Assembly: GCA_025980355.1 (NCBI GenBank)
Contig: JAICXR010000156.1
Location: 1-7,475, forward strand
DNA from: Chloroflexota bacterium
GTDB taxonomy: Bacteria; Chloroflexota; UBA4733
Length of the DNA: 7,475 bases
Direction: 5' to 3'
Shown here: in pieces, positions 5,673 to 7,475 of the stretch
Numbering within the stretch: position 1 is the stretch's first letter
Layout: each line of letters starts with the position of its first letter
Notes under the pieces: generated by a model
The model's database searches: none
Seen by the model: only the letters and a program-made list of their open reading frames with translations
What the model was told of the DNA's origin: nothing
Translations under genes and position numbers: made by a program

Positions 5673-6626
5673 TCACACGCGAATTTTGACGATCTTGCGC
5701 ATCACAAAGAAGCCGGCGATGATCCCCACGCTGGCGACGCTCAACATGATCCAGCCGATCAAGGTCGTGAAGAGCACGATCATATAACTGCGGCTGATCA
5801 GGAACATCGCGGCCGCCAGCACGACCGGCAGCAGGGTCACGACATAGCCGGCATAGGATTGCTGTGCCGTGAGCACCCGCACTTCGCCCAAGAGCTTGAT
5901 GCGGTCGCGGATCGTATCGGCGATCGCATCGAGCACCTCGGCGAGGTTGCCGCCGACTTCCCGCTGGATGTTGATGGCGGTGATAAAGAGATCCAGGTCG
6001 TCGCTGGGCACGCGATTGAGGACATTGGCCATGGCGTCGGTCGGTGACAGCCCCAGGTTGACCTCCCGATTCACCCGCGAGAACTCCTGCGCCAGTGGCG
6101 GGCGAGCGTCCCGCGAGAGCAGTTCCAGGGCCTGGGGCAGGCTGTAGCCGGAGCGGAGGGAGTTCGCCAGCAGGGCGATCGCGTCGGCCAACTGATCGTT
6201 GAAGGTCTTGAGGCGCTTCTGGCGCTTGCGCCAGAGCCAGAAGCGCGGGGCGTAAAAGGCCATGGCGGTCGCGATGAGGCCGAAGGCGGGATTCCTCAGG
6301 ATGATCAGGCTGACGGCGGCCACGCCCCCCACCAGGACGGCCGTGACCATGACGAACTCGCTCGGCGTCATGTGGACATCGGCGCGCTCCAGCTGGAGCG
6401 CCAGGCGGTTGCCGACACCCCGGCGTTTCAAGGCCCGGTCGATGTGCCCGGTGACGATCGTCTTAGACGTCGCCCCGTCGCTGGACCGGACGGCTCGGGG
6501 GTCCGGCGCGTGGCCATACTGGCGGAGCCGCGCGTCGACCCCCACCGGCCCCGCCAGGATCGTCTGGATACTCAGGAACAGCAGGAAGACCGCCCCGCCT
6601 GCGGTCAGCGCCGGCAGAAATTCCAT
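5673..6626 (-). CDS. tadB: TadB-like type II secretion system F domain protein (Flp pilus inner-membrane platform)
   Basis: This 317-residue inner-membrane protein pairs with TadC to form the platform on which TadA acts in Flp pilus assembly. It has an N-terminal membrane segment (about 5-25), a cytoplasmic stretch (26-90), two membrane segments (about 92-110 and 113-130), the T2SSF domain (about 141-255) and two C-terminal membrane segments (about 259-277 and 282-309). T2SSF hallmarks are QLADAIALLANSLRSGYSLP (145-164), LAQEFSRVNREVNLGL and the region from DLDLFITAINIQREVGGNLA to EVLDAIADTIRDR. The start ATG 6626 has AGAGAGG 4 nt upstream and GGAGG further up. The frame stays open upstream into tadA (to an ATG at 7121), but that part is an Arg/His/Pro-rich shadow of tadA. 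TadB and TadC are related paralogues; this one is called TadB because it directly follows tadA and is slightly longer. Confidence 0.93.
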   Translation of the reverse strand: MEFLPALTAGGAVFLLFLSIQTILAGPVGVDARLRQYGHAPDPRAVRSSDGATSKTIVTGHIDRALKRRGVGNRLALQLERADVHMTPSEFVMVTAVLVGGVAAVSLIILRNPAFGLIATAMAFYAPRFWLWRKRQKRLKTFNDQLADAIALLANSLRSGYSLPQALELLSRDARPPLAQEFSRVNREVNLGLSPTDAMANVLNRVPSDDLDLFITAINIQREVGGNLAEVLDAIADTIRDRIKLLGEVRVLTAQQSYAGYVVTLLPVVLAAAMFLISRSYMIVLFTTLIGWIMLSVASVGIIAGFFVMRKIVKIRV

Positions 6627-6630
6627 AGCG

Positions 6631-6637
6631 CCTCTCT
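6631..6637 (-). promoter_or_regulatory. Ribosome-binding site of tadB
   Basis: AGAGAGG on the minus strand lies 4 nt before ATG 6626; GGAGG at 6640-6644 is a second, more distant purine block. It lies in the 56-bp gap after the tadA stop and fixes the tadB start well inside a longer open frame. Confidence 0.6.
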
Positions 6638-6682
6638 CACCTCCACCTCGTCCGGATCGAGGGACTCCGGGACCGACGACCG

Positions 6683-7475
6683 TTAGCGCCAGAGCGCCGT
6701 CTTCTCCACGAAGACATCGGGGGGCAGGCGGACGCCAGAGATCTCGAACTTCTCGTAGAACTTCGGCCGGATGCCGGTTGGGCGCAAGCGGCCCAATACC
6801 TTGTCGTCCTGGAAACCGGTCTGCTCGAAGAGGAAAATGTCCTGGAGGACGATCACGTCGCCTTCCATCCCCTGCACTTCGGTGACGTGCGTGACCTTGC
6901 GCGAGCCGTCGCGCATGCGCGACAACTGCACGATCACGTCGATGGCGCTGGCGACCTGGTCGCGGATCGCCCGGACCGGCAAGTCGAGGCCCGCCATGAG
7001 CACCATGGTCTCCAGGCGGCTCAGCGCCTCGCGGGGGTTGTTGGCGTGGAGCGTCGTCATACTGCCGTCGTGGCCGGTGTTCATGGCCTGGAGCATGTCC
7101 AGCGCCTCGCCGCGCCGGCACTCACCCACCACGATCCGCTCCGGTCGCATGCGCAACGCCTGCACCACCAGGTCGCGCACGGTGATCTCGCCCTTGCCCT
7201 CGATGTTGGCGCGCCGCGTCTCCATTCGCACCACGTGTTCCTGGCGCAACTGCAGCTCGGCGGCGTCTTCGATGGTGATGATCCGCTCGTCGTCGGGGAT
7301 GAAGCCGGACAGGATGTTCAGCAGCGTCGTCTTCCCGCTACCGGTACCGCCGGAAATGATGATGTTGAGCTTCGCCTCCACGGCAGCTTCCAGGAAGGCA
7401 AGCATGTCGGTGGTGACGGTGCCGTACCGGCAGTATTCCTCGTCCGTGATCCGGTCCTTGCGGAATTTCCGGATC
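6683..7475 (-). CDS. tadA: TadA/CpaF-family pilus assembly ATPase (N-terminal part outside window)
   Basis: This secretion ATPase of the TadA/CpaF branch (GspE/VirB11 superfamily) hydrolyses ATP at the cytoplasmic face to drive Flp pilus assembly through TadB/TadC. The last 263 residues are visible; full-length members usually have about 400-500, so the N-terminal domain is missing. The frame is open to the right edge, beginning IRKFRKDRITDEEY. Numbering from the first visible residue: Walker A GGTGSGKTT (42-50), Asp box IITIEDAAEL (65-74), Walker B-like RIVVGECRRGEALDM (113-127), and the His box GSMTTLHANNP (137-147). The C-terminal FYEKFEISGVRLPPDVF segment is typical of CpaF. The Walker B follow-on is GECRRGE where many relatives have GEVRGGE, a mild variation. 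It is the first visible gene of a tadA-tadB-tadC transcript, with tadB starting 56 bp after its TAA stop. Confidence 0.96.
   Translation of the reverse strand, partial: IRKFRKDRITDEEYCRYGTVTTDMLAFLEAAVEAKLNIIISGGTGSGKTTLLNILSGFIPDDERIITIEDAAELQLRQEHVVRMETRRANIEGKGEITVRDLVVQALRMRPERIVVGECRRGEALDMLQAMNTGHDGSMTTLHANNPREALSRLETMVLMAGLDLPVRAIRDQVASAIDVIVQLSRMRDGSRKVTHVTEVQGMEGDVIVLQDIFLFEQTGFQDDKVLGRLRPTGIRPKFYEKFEISGVRLPPDVFVEKTALWR

Noticed and set aside
6627..7121. An N-terminal extension of TadB beginning at 7121
   Set aside because: This segment overlaps tadA out of frame and translates to an Arg/His/Pro-rich sequence. The real start at 6626 has a ribosome-binding site and a typical membrane-segment N-terminus.

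Overview
This is a high-GC (roughly two-thirds G+C by eye) bacterial chromosomal segment of about 7.5 kb. It carries seven protein genes, two of them cut by the window edges. The style of the YD/RHS repeat protein, the split TadB/TadC genes and the overall gene content suggest a Chloroflexota relative, perhaps Thermomicrobia/Sphaerobacter-like. That assignment is an inference from protein style; there is no rRNA or other marker here. An actinobacterial source is the main alternative.

Layout: (1) 1-1239, minus strand: the C-terminal part of an RHS/YD-repeat protein, cut by the left edge just after the RHS core. It has a very short N-terminal region carrying what looks like a single RCC1-type repeat, and its start has no visible ribosome-binding site. 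(2) 1240-1582: a divergent intergenic region of about 340 bp with a 12-bp perfect palindrome and a small hairpin, but no convincing gene. (3) 1583-3572, plus strand: a two-component system, a membrane-bound HisKA_3-type histidine kinase and a NarL/FixJ-type response regulator. The two genes overlap by 32 bp. (4) 3578-4711, minus strand: an enolase-superfamily (mandelate racemase/muconate lactonizing enzyme-like) enzyme, probably an acid-sugar dehydratase. It converges on the regulator gene with only 5 bp between the stop codons. (5) 4724-7475, minus strand: tadC, tadB and the 3' part of tadA (cpaF), the inner-membrane platform and ATPase of a Tad/Flp pilus assembly system.

Transcription on the minus strand runs tadA > tadB > tadC > enolase-family gene with gaps of 56, 25 and 12 bp, so these four genes probably share a transcript. 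TadA would power, and TadB/TadC would form the inner-membrane core of, a type IVc (Flp) pilus. No pilin, prepilin peptidase or secretin gene is visible. The sugar-acid enzyme is an unexpected tail to this operon. The kinase/regulator pair is a self-contained signalling unit whose stimulus and targets cannot be read from the sequence. The part of the window most likely to hold something undescribed is the RHS gene: its variable C-terminal domain starts in the last ~20 visible residues and lies beyond the left edge. No mobile element, CRISPR array, tRNA or rRNA was found.
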